34,248 nt of DNA, from NCBI GenBank assembly GCA_035536535.1, contig DATLNZ010000005.1, positions 1-34,248 of the forward strand, read 5' to 3'. Positions 1 to 6,245 of the stretch are shown here, in pieces (the first letter of the stretch is position 1; each line of letters starts with the position of its first letter). Origin of the DNA: Actinomycetota bacterium. GTDB lineage: Bacteria; Actinomycetota; JAICYB01. The translations under genes were made by a program, and so were the position numbers. A model generated the notes under the pieces. That model made no database searches and was not told where the DNA came from. It saw nothing but the letters and a program-made list of their open reading frames with translations.

Positions 1-213
1 CCTGACCGAGGGCGGGCCGGCAGCCTCCAGGGACACCTCTCCTACCGTGGGCCCGGGAAGGCCAAACCTTTTGCGTCCGTCCATGGTGGCATCGCTGTCA
101 AATCTAGAGCCAACGCAGCTGAGCTTTACAGTCCTCCAGAGCGGGAGTAGGCTTCGACGCGAAGGGGCCCCGCCGTGCCCACGCCGTGCCCGAGCCCCCG
201 GGGATCGCAGACG
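1..213. other. Left-edge intergenic region
   Basis: This is non-coding sequence upstream of the HTH regulator. I see no convincing -35/-10 pair, tRNA or terminator. On the minus strand a frame is open from an ATG at 84 to the window edge (28 codons), so a divergent gene could start here, but 28 codons without family identity prove nothing. In several actinobacteria the SufR-like regulator lies divergent to membrane-transport genes, which would fit, but this cannot be checked inside the window. Confidence 0.3.
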
Positions 214-936
214 ATGGAACCGACGACACCTTTCTTCGAGCCTCAGGACACCGACCGGATCTCGGCGGTACTGGGCGACCCCACCCGGCGAGCCATGTAC
301 CTGCACGTCAAGCAGCGGCACTCACCCCTGACGGTCAACGACATCGCCGAGCACTTCGGGATCCACCGCAACGCGGCCAAGTTCCACCTCGACAAGCTCC
401 TGGCGGCCGGACTGCTCCGCGCGGAATTCCGCCGCGTGAACGGCAAGCGGGGGCCGGGGGCCGGACGCCCCTCGAAGCTGTACTCGGCCTCCGACCAGGA
501 GGTTTCCTTTTCAGTGCCGGACCGCCACTACGACCTGCTGGCGCACCTTCTGCTGAGGGCGCTGACGTCGGGGGCCGGCCTGGAGTCGGTCGGCCGCGAG
601 TTTGGCAGGCAGATGGCGGCGTCGATGAGGCCGCACACGTCCGGATCCGGAGCCGACTGCGTCCGCGACGTCCTGGAACGGCTGGGGTTCGTCCCTTCGG
701 TGGAGCAGGACGCCGACGGCTCCGTCTGGATCACCACCGACAACTGCCCCTTCGGGCGGGTGGCGATGGAGGCCCCCAACCAGGAGGTGTGCCGCCTCGA
801 CAGGGCCATCATCCAGGGGATCCTCGAAGAGTTCGACCTCAAACCCCGGACCGTCAGGGAGCACGCCTCCAAGGCCCACGGCCACGACGTGTGCATCCGC
901 GAGGTCGCGACGGCCCCCTCCGCGGCCTCCGAGTAG
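214..936 (+). CDS. SufR/ArsR-like HTH transcriptional regulator with C-terminal Cys cluster
   Basis: This is a probable DNA-binding regulator of 240 aa. The N-terminal third is a winged HTH: DPTRRAMYLHV (about residues 22-32), then the recognition region DIAEHFGIHRNAAKFHLDKL, then a basic wing (GKRGPGAGRPSKLY). The C-terminal half resembles the sensor domain of SufR-type repressors, with a DNCPF motif and Cys at 149, 178, 193 and 227 plus a nearby His-rich stretch (HASKAHGHD). In SufR such cysteines bind an Fe-S cluster that controls repression of suf genes. No suf gene lies downstream here, so the target is unknown. I chose the ATG at 214; a GTG at 175 with AAGGGG seven bases upstream is a credible alternative and would add 13 low-complexity residues. 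The HTH call is firm; Fe-S sensing is inferred from the Cys pattern. Confidence 0.8.
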   Translation: MEPTTPFFEPQDTDRISAVLGDPTRRAMYLHVKQRHSPLTVNDIAEHFGIHRNAAKFHLDKLLAAGLLRAEFRRVNGKRGPGAGRPSKLYSASDQEVSFSVPDRHYDLLAHLLLRALTSGAGLESVGREFGRQMAASMRPHTSGSGADCVRDVLERLGFVPSVEQDADGSVWITTDNCPFGRVAMEAPNQEVCRLDRAIIQGILEEFDLKPRTVREHASKAHGHDVCIREVATAPSAASE

Positions 937-1005
937 CTCCCTCCCCAGTTCCTCGCTTCCCCGCCGTCTGGCCGCTAGTGTCGGCGCGACCCGGCGAGGA
1001 CGCCT

Positions 1006-1539
1006 ATGCACAATTCCCTTTCATCCAGAAGCTGGTTCTCCGGTGGTTCCTGGCAGGCCTGGATCCAGACCTTCAGGGGTCCCCTTACGGCCAGCGGTGT
1101 ATTCGGAGTGGTGCTGCTGGCTGCGTCGGTCCTGGCGCCCGGACGCGCCTCCGACGTCCCGGCCCGTCCCGAGGCGCCCGCGGCATCCGCTCAGCCCGCG
1201 ACGAATACCTGCACGGCGTGCGGCGTGGGCTACACGTGCGACTCCAAGTCCGGTCAGTGCGTGCTGCTCAAGCCCCGCAGACCCGACTGCGTGGACGGGT
1301 CGCGCTACGACATCAAGGAGGGGTTCTGCGTCCCGTCGGGCGGCCAGCGGCCCCTGGGCAACCCGGCGCCGCAGCGCCCGGGCCCTGTGGCGGCCGTGGC
1401 GAGGGCAACCGTCTCCCCCACTGTGACCCCGGAGTCGTCACCCGAGGACCGGTCGCCACACCCCACCTCGACGAGGGCCCCCGCACAGACACCGCCGGAC
1501 GACGACCATGAGCAGGAACAGGGCCAAACGGGCGACTGA
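1006..1539 (+). CDS. Small Cys-rich secreted or anchored protein, unknown function
   Basis: This 177-aa protein belongs to no family I recognise. A hydrophobic segment at about residues 30-46 (GVFGVVLLAASVLAP), preceded by a long polar N-terminus, could be an uncleaved anchor or a long signal peptide. It is followed by an Ala/Pro linker and a compact six-Cys region (C69, C72, C78, C85, C95, C108) with spacing like a small disulphide-bonded domain. The rest is Pro/Thr/Ser-rich, ending in an acidic Asp/Glu/Gln tail, as in a wall-spanning or flexible extracellular stalk. GAGGA lies six bases before the ATG. It is convergent with korB, the two stops being six bases apart. Secretion is well supported; no function can be assigned. 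Confidence 0.6.
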   Translation: MHNSLSSRSWFSGGSWQAWIQTFRGPLTASGVFGVVLLAASVLAPGRASDVPARPEAPAASAQPATNTCTACGVGYTCDSKSGQCVLLKPRRPDCVDGSRYDIKEGFCVPSGGQRPLGNPAPQRPGPVAAVARATVSPTVTPESSPEDRSPHPTSTRAPAQTPPDDDHEQEQGQTGD

Positions 1540-1545
1540 ATCCGG

Positions 1546-2637
1546 TCAGGCGACGACGTCCCAGGTGTCCCCGGACCGCAGTAGCCGGTTGAGATCGCCC
1601 GGGCCCTTCTGCCTGGCCTGGGCCACCTGGCGGTCGAGCAGTTCCTCGTAGGTGGGGCGGTCCACCTGCCGGAACATCCCGATGGGGGTCGGTCCGGTCG
1701 GGGTGTGGGACAGCCGCGACAGCGCGAACGCGTGCGCCGCGTCCAGAGCGCGTTCGTCGTGGATGACCAGCCGGTCCTCCCCGACCTCCTCGACGTCGAC
1801 GATTCTCAGCGTCCCGTCGTGGCTCGCCGTCACGCCGCGCTCGTTGTTCGGACCGAAGCGCACGGGCTTGCCGTGCTCCAGCCGGATCTGGTTGAGCTTT
1901 TTGGTGTCGCGTCCGGTCAGGGCGATGAAAGCGTCGTCGTTGAAGATGTTGCAGTTCTGGTAGATCTCGATGAACTTGGTCCCCTTGTGCTTTGACGCCT
2001 TGCGCAGGATCTCGGTCAGGTGCGCCCGGTCTGAGTCGATGGTCCGGGCGACAAACGAGCACTCGGCCCCCAGGGCCAGGGACACCGGGTTGAACGGGTA
2101 GTCGGCGGACCCGAACGGTGTCGACTTCGTCACCTTGCCCAGCTCTGAGGTCGGCGAGTACTGGCCCTTGGTGAGGCCGTAGATCTGGTTGTTGAACAGA
2201 AGGATCGTGAGGTTGACGTTTCGGCGCATCGCGTGGATCAGGTGGTTGCCGCCGATGGACAGGGCGTCGCCGTCGCCGGTCACGACCCACACGTCGAGGT
2301 TCGGCCTGGTGACGGAAAGCCCGGTGGCGATCGCGGGGGCCCTGCCGTGGATGGTGTGGAACCCGTAGGTCTCCATGTAGTACGGGAACCTCGAAGAGCA
2401 CCCTATGCCTGAGATGAAAACGGTGTTCTCACGGGGAATCCCCAGTTCCGGCATGAACGTCTGGACGGCCGCGAGCACCGCGTAGTCACCGCAGCCGGGG
2501 CACCACCTGACGTCCTGATCGGACGTGTAGTCCTTTTTGGTCAGCGGCAATGTGACCGCGCCCTGAGCGGTTACGGCGCGATCGCCGGTCCCGTCACCGA
2601 TGCCGGTCCCGTTGGGGTGTCCGTTGCCTTCGCTCAA
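1546..2637 (-). CDS. korB: 2-oxoacid:ferredoxin oxidoreductase, beta subunit
   Basis: This is the thiamine-pyrophosphate-binding subunit of a 2-oxoacid (probably 2-oxoglutarate) ferredoxin oxidoreductase, 363 aa. It decarboxylates the oxoacid and passes electrons through a [4Fe-4S] cluster to ferredoxin, giving the acyl-CoA. The sequence shows WCPGCGDYAVL (C46, C49), GIGCSS (C80) and a fourth cysteine at C193, the expected cluster ligands. The TPP/Mg motif is GDGDALSIGGNH (residues 121-132), followed by NNQIYGLTKGQ. The gene starts within the last bases of korA (4-base overlap), so the two are translationally coupled. About 30 Gly/Thr-rich residues precede the conserved domain. Substrate assignment to 2-oxoglutarate rather than pyruvate rests on family resemblance. 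Confidence 0.93.
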   Translation of the reverse strand: MSEGNGHPNGTGIGDGTGDRAVTAQGAVTLPLTKKDYTSDQDVRWCPGCGDYAVLAAVQTFMPELGIPRENTVFISGIGCSSRFPYYMETYGFHTIHGRAPAIATGLSVTRPNLDVWVVTGDGDALSIGGNHLIHAMRRNVNLTILLFNNQIYGLTKGQYSPTSELGKVTKSTPFGSADYPFNPVSLALGAECSFVARTIDSDRAHLTEILRKASKHKGTKFIEIYQNCNIFNDDAFIALTGRDTKKLNQIRLEHGKPVRFGPNNERGVTASHDGTLRIVDVEEVGEDRLVIHDERALDAAHAFALSRLSHTPTGPTPIGMFRQVDRPTYEELLDRQVAQARQKGPGDLNRLLRSGDTWDVVA

Positions 2638-4499
2638 CTCGCTCCTCCCAGGTGGTGCAGCAGCACCGACTCGAGCTCTCCAGCCTTAAAGGGGGCCCCG
2701 GTCACCTTCTGGTATCCGTGCGCGTCTACGAGGTACTCCGCGCGGACCAGCCGCAGGAGCTGTCCGAGGTTGATCTCGGGGATGACGACGCTGCTGTAGG
2801 AACGCAGGACGTCGCCCAGGTTCGCCGGGAACGGGTTCAGGTGGCGCAGGTGCAGCTGCGCCACCTTGTGGCCCTTGGTGCGGACGCGCCGGCAGGCCGC
2901 GCGGATAGGCCCGTAGGTGGAGCCCCACCCGAGCACGAGCACATCGGCGTCGGCGTCGCCGGTGACCTCGGCGGCGGGGATGTCGCGGGCGATCCCGGCG
3001 ATCTTGGCCGCCCGCAGCCGCACCATGCGGTCGTGGTTGTCCGGGTCGTAGCTGATGTCGCCGCGGCCGTCGGACTTCTCCAGGCCCCCGATCCGGTGCT
3101 CCAGTCCGGGGGTCCCCGGGATCGCCCAGGGCCGCGCGAGCGTCACGGGGTCGCGCAGAAAGGGCCAGAACTCCCCGGACTCGTGGTTGGACGCGGTCGT
3201 GAACTCGAAGACCCGGCTGAGGTCGGGCAGCTCGTCCACGTCCGGCAGCTTCCACGGCTCGGCCCCCGTGGCCAGAAACGCGTCGGACAGCACGATGACC
3301 GGGGTCCGGTACTTCAGGGCGATCCTCGCCGCCTCCAGGACGATGTCGAAGCAGTCCGAGGGACTGCGGGGGGCCAGGATCGGCAGCGGCGACTCGCCGT
3401 GGCGTCCGTACATCGCCAGCATCAGGTCGGCCTGCTCGGTCTTGGTCGGCATGCCGGTGGACGGCCCGGCCCGCTGGATGTCGAACACCAGCATGGGCAG
3501 CTCCACGGAGATGCCGAGGCTGATCGTCTCAGCTTTCAGGTCCAGGCCCGGGCCGGAGGTGATCGTTACCCCCAGCGACCCCCCGAACGATGCGCCCAGC
3601 GCCGCGCCGGCGGCCGAGATCTCGTCTTCGGCCTGCATCGTCTTGATGCCGAACGATTTGTGCCTGGACAGCTCGTGGAGCACATCGGAAGCCGGGGTGA
3701 TCGGGTAGCCGGCGAGGAAGACCTGCACCCCTGACCGCTCCCCCGCGGCGACCAGCCCGTAGGCCAGCGCCGTGTTCCCGGTGACGTTGCGGTACGTGCC
3801 CGGCGCCAGCTTCGCGGGCTTGATCGAGTAGCTGTGGGTGAAGACCTCTGTCGTCTCGCCGAAGGCGTAGCCGGCGCGGAACGCCTTGACGTTGGCCTCG
3901 GCGATCTCCGGACGCGACCCGAACTTGCGGGACACCCAGTCCTCGGTGCCCTCGACCGGGCGCGAGAACATCCAGGACAGAAGGCCCAGGGCGAACATGT
4001 TCTTCGAGCGCAGGGCCTCCTTCTGGCTGAGGCCCTTGATCCCCTCGAGGGCGCCCAGGGTGAGCTTGTTGAGGGGCACCTCGAAGAGCTGGTAGTCCTG
4101 CAGGGTCCCGTCCGTCAGCGGGTTCGACGTGTACTCCGCCTTGGCGAGGTTGCGGTCTTCGAAAGCGTCGGTGTTGGCGATGACGATGCCGCCCGGCAGA
4201 AGGTCGCCCAGGTTGGTCTTGAGTGCCGCCGGGTTCATCGCGACCAGCACATTCGGCGAGTCGCCGGGAGTGAGAATGTCGTGGTCCGCGAAGTGCAGCT
4301 GAAATCCCGACACACCGAACAGAGTCCCGGCCGGTGCGCGGATCTCGGCCGGGAAGTCGGGCAGCGTGGCGAGGTCGTTGCCCAGGACCGCGGTCGCGTT
4401 GGTAAAGCGGTCTCCCGTCACCTGCATTCCGTCGCCGGAGTCTCCGGCGAGGCGGATGACGACCTTGTCGATCTCCTGGACGGTCTTGGGGGCGGCCAT
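2634..4499 (-). CDS. korA: 2-oxoacid:ferredoxin oxidoreductase, fused gamma-alpha subunit
   Basis: This is the large subunit of the Kor complex, 621 aa. The N-terminal ~190 residues are the gamma-type domain (VIRLAGDSGDGMQVTG, then FPAEIRAPAGTLFGVSGFQ). After a linker comes the alpha domain with GYPITPASDVLHEL, QAEDEISAAGAALGASF and SGPGLDLKAE. The last ~120 residues are the C-terminal alpha/II domain (VLGWGSTYGPI). Gamma-alpha fusion is usual for actinobacterial Kor. The start is the ATG at 4499 with CAGGAG six bases upstream; an in-frame ATG 14 codons earlier lacks such a site. The complex is cytoplasmic, oxygen-tolerant in several actinobacteria, and supplies succinyl-CoA or runs in reverse for CO2 fixation. 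Confidence 0.93.
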   Translation of the reverse strand: MAAPKTVQEIDKVVIRLAGDSGDGMQVTGDRFTNATAVLGNDLATLPDFPAEIRAPAGTLFGVSGFQLHFADHDILTPGDSPNVLVAMNPAALKTNLGDLLPGGIVIANTDAFEDRNLAKAEYTSNPLTDGTLQDYQLFEVPLNKLTLGALEGIKGLSQKEALRSKNMFALGLLSWMFSRPVEGTEDWVSRKFGSRPEIAEANVKAFRAGYAFGETTEVFTHSYSIKPAKLAPGTYRNVTGNTALAYGLVAAGERSGVQVFLAGYPITPASDVLHELSRHKSFGIKTMQAEDEISAAGAALGASFGGSLGVTITSGPGLDLKAETISLGISVELPMLVFDIQRAGPSTGMPTKTEQADLMLAMYGRHGESPLPILAPRSPSDCFDIVLEAARIALKYRTPVIVLSDAFLATGAEPWKLPDVDELPDLSRVFEFTTASNHESGEFWPFLRDPVTLARPWAIPGTPGLEHRIGGLEKSDGRGDISYDPDNHDRMVRLRAAKIAGIARDIPAAEVTGDADADVLVLGWGSTYGPIRAACRRVRTKGHKVAQLHLRHLNPFPANLGDVLRSYSSVVIPEINLGQLLRLVRAEYLVDAHGYQKVTGAPFKAGELESVLLHHLGGAS

Positions 4500-4555
4500 G
4501 CGGGCTCCTGACGGGGAGAACGGGGGCCGGGCACACTGCAAGAGCCCGTGACACC

Positions 4556-4561
4556 AGTATA
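4556..4561 (-). promoter_or_regulatory. Candidate -10 element for korAB
   Basis: A TATACT hexamer on the minus strand lies about 57 bases before the korA ATG. CTGAGG, a weak -35 match, sits 16 bases further upstream and falls inside the tail of the preceding hairpin. This is pattern-based only. Confidence 0.35.
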
Positions 4562-4572
4562 GGGGCGCGCGG

Positions 4573-4598
4573 AAAAACCTCAGCCCGGGAGGCCGGGC
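4573..4598 (-). terminator. Hairpin plus T-run after the Excalibur gene
   Basis: On the minus strand, GCCCGG and CCGGGC form a 6-bp GC stem around a 4-base loop, followed by TGAGG and then TTTTT, 14-40 bases after the Excalibur stop codon. This fits an intrinsic terminator with the U-tract set back by five bases. It lies immediately upstream of the putative korA -10. Confidence 0.5.
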
Positions 4599-4611
4599 GG
4601 GTTAAGCCTGG

Positions 4612-5220
4612 TTACCTGCGGACGCGGCCCCTCAGCCAGGGAGGCGGCGTCGTCCGGGACAGCCGCCCGGACAGCAGCAGGAGCCCCCAGCCTGCCTCCA
4701 GGGCCGCAAGCCCGAACAGCGCGATCCACACCGTGTTGGATCCGCTGCGGGGCAGGCCGTCGGTCTTGGCTGCCGCAGCGGCGGGTCGCACGGGCGCCGG
4801 GGATGCGGCTGCCGCCGCGGTCGTGCGGCCGGCGGCGGCGAGGTTGTCGCACGCCTTGCCGTTGCGGTCTGCGTCCAGCCCGTGGGGGTCCTGGGCCGGT
4901 CCCCCTTCCTCCTCAAAGAAGGCCTGAGCCTCCGCCTGGCTGTCGAAGTCGGTGCACTCGGCGTCGTCCAGCTGCGGAAGGTCACCGCCCCCGCCCTCGC
5001 CTTCGCTCTCCCGCGGAAGCTGGTCGCAGGCCCGCCCGTTTTTGTCGGGGTCCAGCTGCTGCGGACGGCCGTTGGAGTCGTAGTAGTCCTGGGCCTCCTC
5101 CTGGGTCTCGAAGGAGTCACACGAGATGTCTTCCACCTGCGCCAGAGCGGGCGACCCCCCCGACAGCACGAGTGCGGCGGTCGCGGCAAAGCAGGCGAGC
5201 AAGCGGAGCACACGGGCCAT
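4612..5220 (-). CDS. Secreted protein with two Excalibur domains and a sortase-like tail
   Basis: This 202-aa surface protein has a signal peptide at residues 1-28 (ending SPALAQ). Two Excalibur calcium-binding repeats follow, each with an EEAQ/AEAQ helix and a calcium-loop-like core: LDPDKNGRACDQL and LDADRNGKACDNL. An acidic Gly-rich linker separates them. After an Ala-rich stretch the C-terminus has LPRSG, a hydrophobic helix and a basic tail, resembling an LPxTG sorting signal with Ser for Thr. Excalibur domains are found in cell-surface and nuclease-associated proteins; no catalytic domain is present here. GGAGG lies six bases before the chosen ATG. A hairpin terminator follows the gene. 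The domain call is firm; sortase anchoring is inferred, since the tail after the helix is longer than usual and no sortase is in the window. Confidence 0.85.
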   Translation of the reverse strand: MARVLRLLACFAATAALVLSGGSPALAQVEDISCDSFETQEEAQDYYDSNGRPQQLDPDKNGRACDQLPRESEGEGGGGDLPQLDDAECTDFDSQAEAQAFFEEEGGPAQDPHGLDADRNGKACDNLAAAGRTTAAAAASPAPVRPAAAAAKTDGLPRSGSNTVWIALFGLAALEAGWGLLLLSGRLSRTTPPPWLRGRVRR

Positions 5221-5302
5221 CAAATCCTCCGGTGGTCTGGAAGTGGTGCCGGCACACTTTGCCATGGCCGCTGGCTTCGCGCCAACAGGCGACCAGGCAG
5301 CG

Positions 5303-6115
5303 CTACTGGGGAGGCAGGAATCCGAGTCCCTGCAGGATCGCCTGGCCCCGCTGCGACAGCACGAAACCCGTGAAGGACTGGGCCGCCGCGAGGTTCTTCG
5401 TCGCCTTGAGCACCGCCATGGGGTAAATGACCGAGGTCGGGGGCTGAACCTCGACCGCCGACACCTTGTTGCCGGCGGCCTTCACGTCGGAAGCCCAGGC
5501 CAGGCCCGCATCCATCGAGCCCTGGGCGACCTTGTTGACCACGGACTTCGAGTCGGGCTCCTGGAAGTCCGGCGTGATCTGCTTGCCCGACTTGGCCACG
5601 GCTTCGGCCGCCGCCTTGCCCGCCGGCACCCGCGCCACTGCCCACCCGGCCCGGATGGGTTCGTTCGCCAGATCCGCAAGACCCTGGACCTTCTTCGGGT
5701 TGCCCGGCCGCACCACGATCTGCAGCTTGTCGCGCGTGAAGGCGCGGGACCGGTCCGATATCAGGCCGGCCTGCTCCAGCGTCTTCATGTCCGCCTCGTC
5801 GGGGGTGGCGAACACGTCGGCGGCCGTCCCGTGTCGCATCTGGGAGGCAAGCTCCGAGGACACACCGAGCTTCAGCTCCACCTTCACCTTCCGGTTCTCG
5901 TCCTCGTAGGCCTGCTCCAGCTGCTTCATCGCGTCGGTGAGAGGAGCGGCCGCTGCGACGGTGATGGTGCCTTCCAGGTTCATCGACGGAGGACCGGTGA
6001 CGTTGAGCCTCGGGTCCGGCGTGACCTTCGGCTTTAGCTCGGCGTCGCCACATGCCGTCGCGACGACGGCCAGGACGGCCGCGGCCAGCAGCCGACGCAG
6101 CAGGTGTGGAGTCAT
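5303..6115 (-). CDS. ModA-like substrate-binding lipoprotein (orphan)
   Basis: This is a periplasmic-type binding protein of the molybdate (ModA) family, 270 aa. The N-terminus is a lipoprotein signal (VVATAC, acylated Cys22). ModA landmarks are PLTDAMKQLEQAYE, GVSSELASQ, ADVFATPDEADM, VPAG (163-166) and the C-terminal AILQGLGF. Two positions that contact the oxyanion in E. coli ModA look changed: the Ser of the AAASL motif aligns with Pro58, and the Tyr of the GIVY motif aligns with Trp207. No ModB permease or ModC ATPase is nearby, so the ligand may not be molybdate. The ATG at 6115 has no Shine-Dalgarno, but a CACAAT element ends exactly six bases upstream, consistent with a leaderless transcript. 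Family membership is firm; substrate is open. Confidence 0.82.
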   Translation of the reverse strand: MTPHLLRRLLAAAVLAVVATACGDAELKPKVTPDPRLNVTGPPSMNLEGTITVAAAAPLTDAMKQLEQAYEDENRKVKVELKLGVSSELASQMRHGTAADVFATPDEADMKTLEQAGLISDRSRAFTRDKLQIVVRPGNPKKVQGLADLANEPIRAGWAVARVPAGKAAAEAVAKSGKQITPDFQEPDSKSVVNKVAQGSMDAGLAWASDVKAAGNKVSAVEVQPPTSVIYPMAVLKATKNLAAAQSFTGFVLSQRGQAILQGLGFLPPQ

Positions 6116-6121
6116 CGAGGG

Positions 6122-6127
6122 ATTGTG
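6122..6127 (-). promoter_or_regulatory. Candidate -10 for a leaderless modA-like transcript
   Basis: CACAAT on the minus strand is separated by six bases from the ATG at 6115, so transcription would begin at or next to the start codon. There is no purine-rich ribosome site between them, and the -35 region is weak. Leaderless mRNAs are common in actinobacteria. Confidence 0.35.
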
Positions 6128-6155
6128 CCACTGATCCACGTCCAGAAGACACTCC

Positions 6156-6170
6156 ACCTGCCGGGCAGGT
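6156..6170. promoter_or_regulatory. Perfect 15-base palindrome in the divergent promoter region
   Basis: ACCTGCC-G-GGCAGGT is an exact 7-1-7 inverted repeat between the divergent modA-like and LVIVD genes. Its size suits a dimeric repressor site. No regulator is known for it. Confidence 0.35.
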
Positions 6171-6179
6171 CGGGGAGCC

Positions 6180-6193
6180 GGTTCCGGCGAACC
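6180..6193. promoter_or_regulatory. Inverted repeat upstream of the first LVIVD gene
   Basis: GGTTC-CGGC-GAACC lies just before a GATACT (-10-like, 6201-6206) on the plus strand and covers the place a -35 would occupy. It could be an operator; the evidence is only the symmetry and position. Confidence 0.3.
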
Positions 6194-6245
6194 CATCTGC
6201 GATACTTGGACGTCCCCTGAATCGCCCGGAGCCAAAGGCCGCCAA

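Noticed and set aside
1-84. Minus-strand frame open from an ATG at 84 to the left edge
   Set aside because: Only 28 codons are visible, with no recognisable motif; it may be a gene start but cannot be supported.
2652-3734. Long open frames antisense to korA, lon, lpdA and other genes
   Set aside because: High-GC coding sequence commonly leaves the opposite frames free of stops; their translations are Arg/Pro/Gly-rich without domains, while the sense frames carry clear family motifs.
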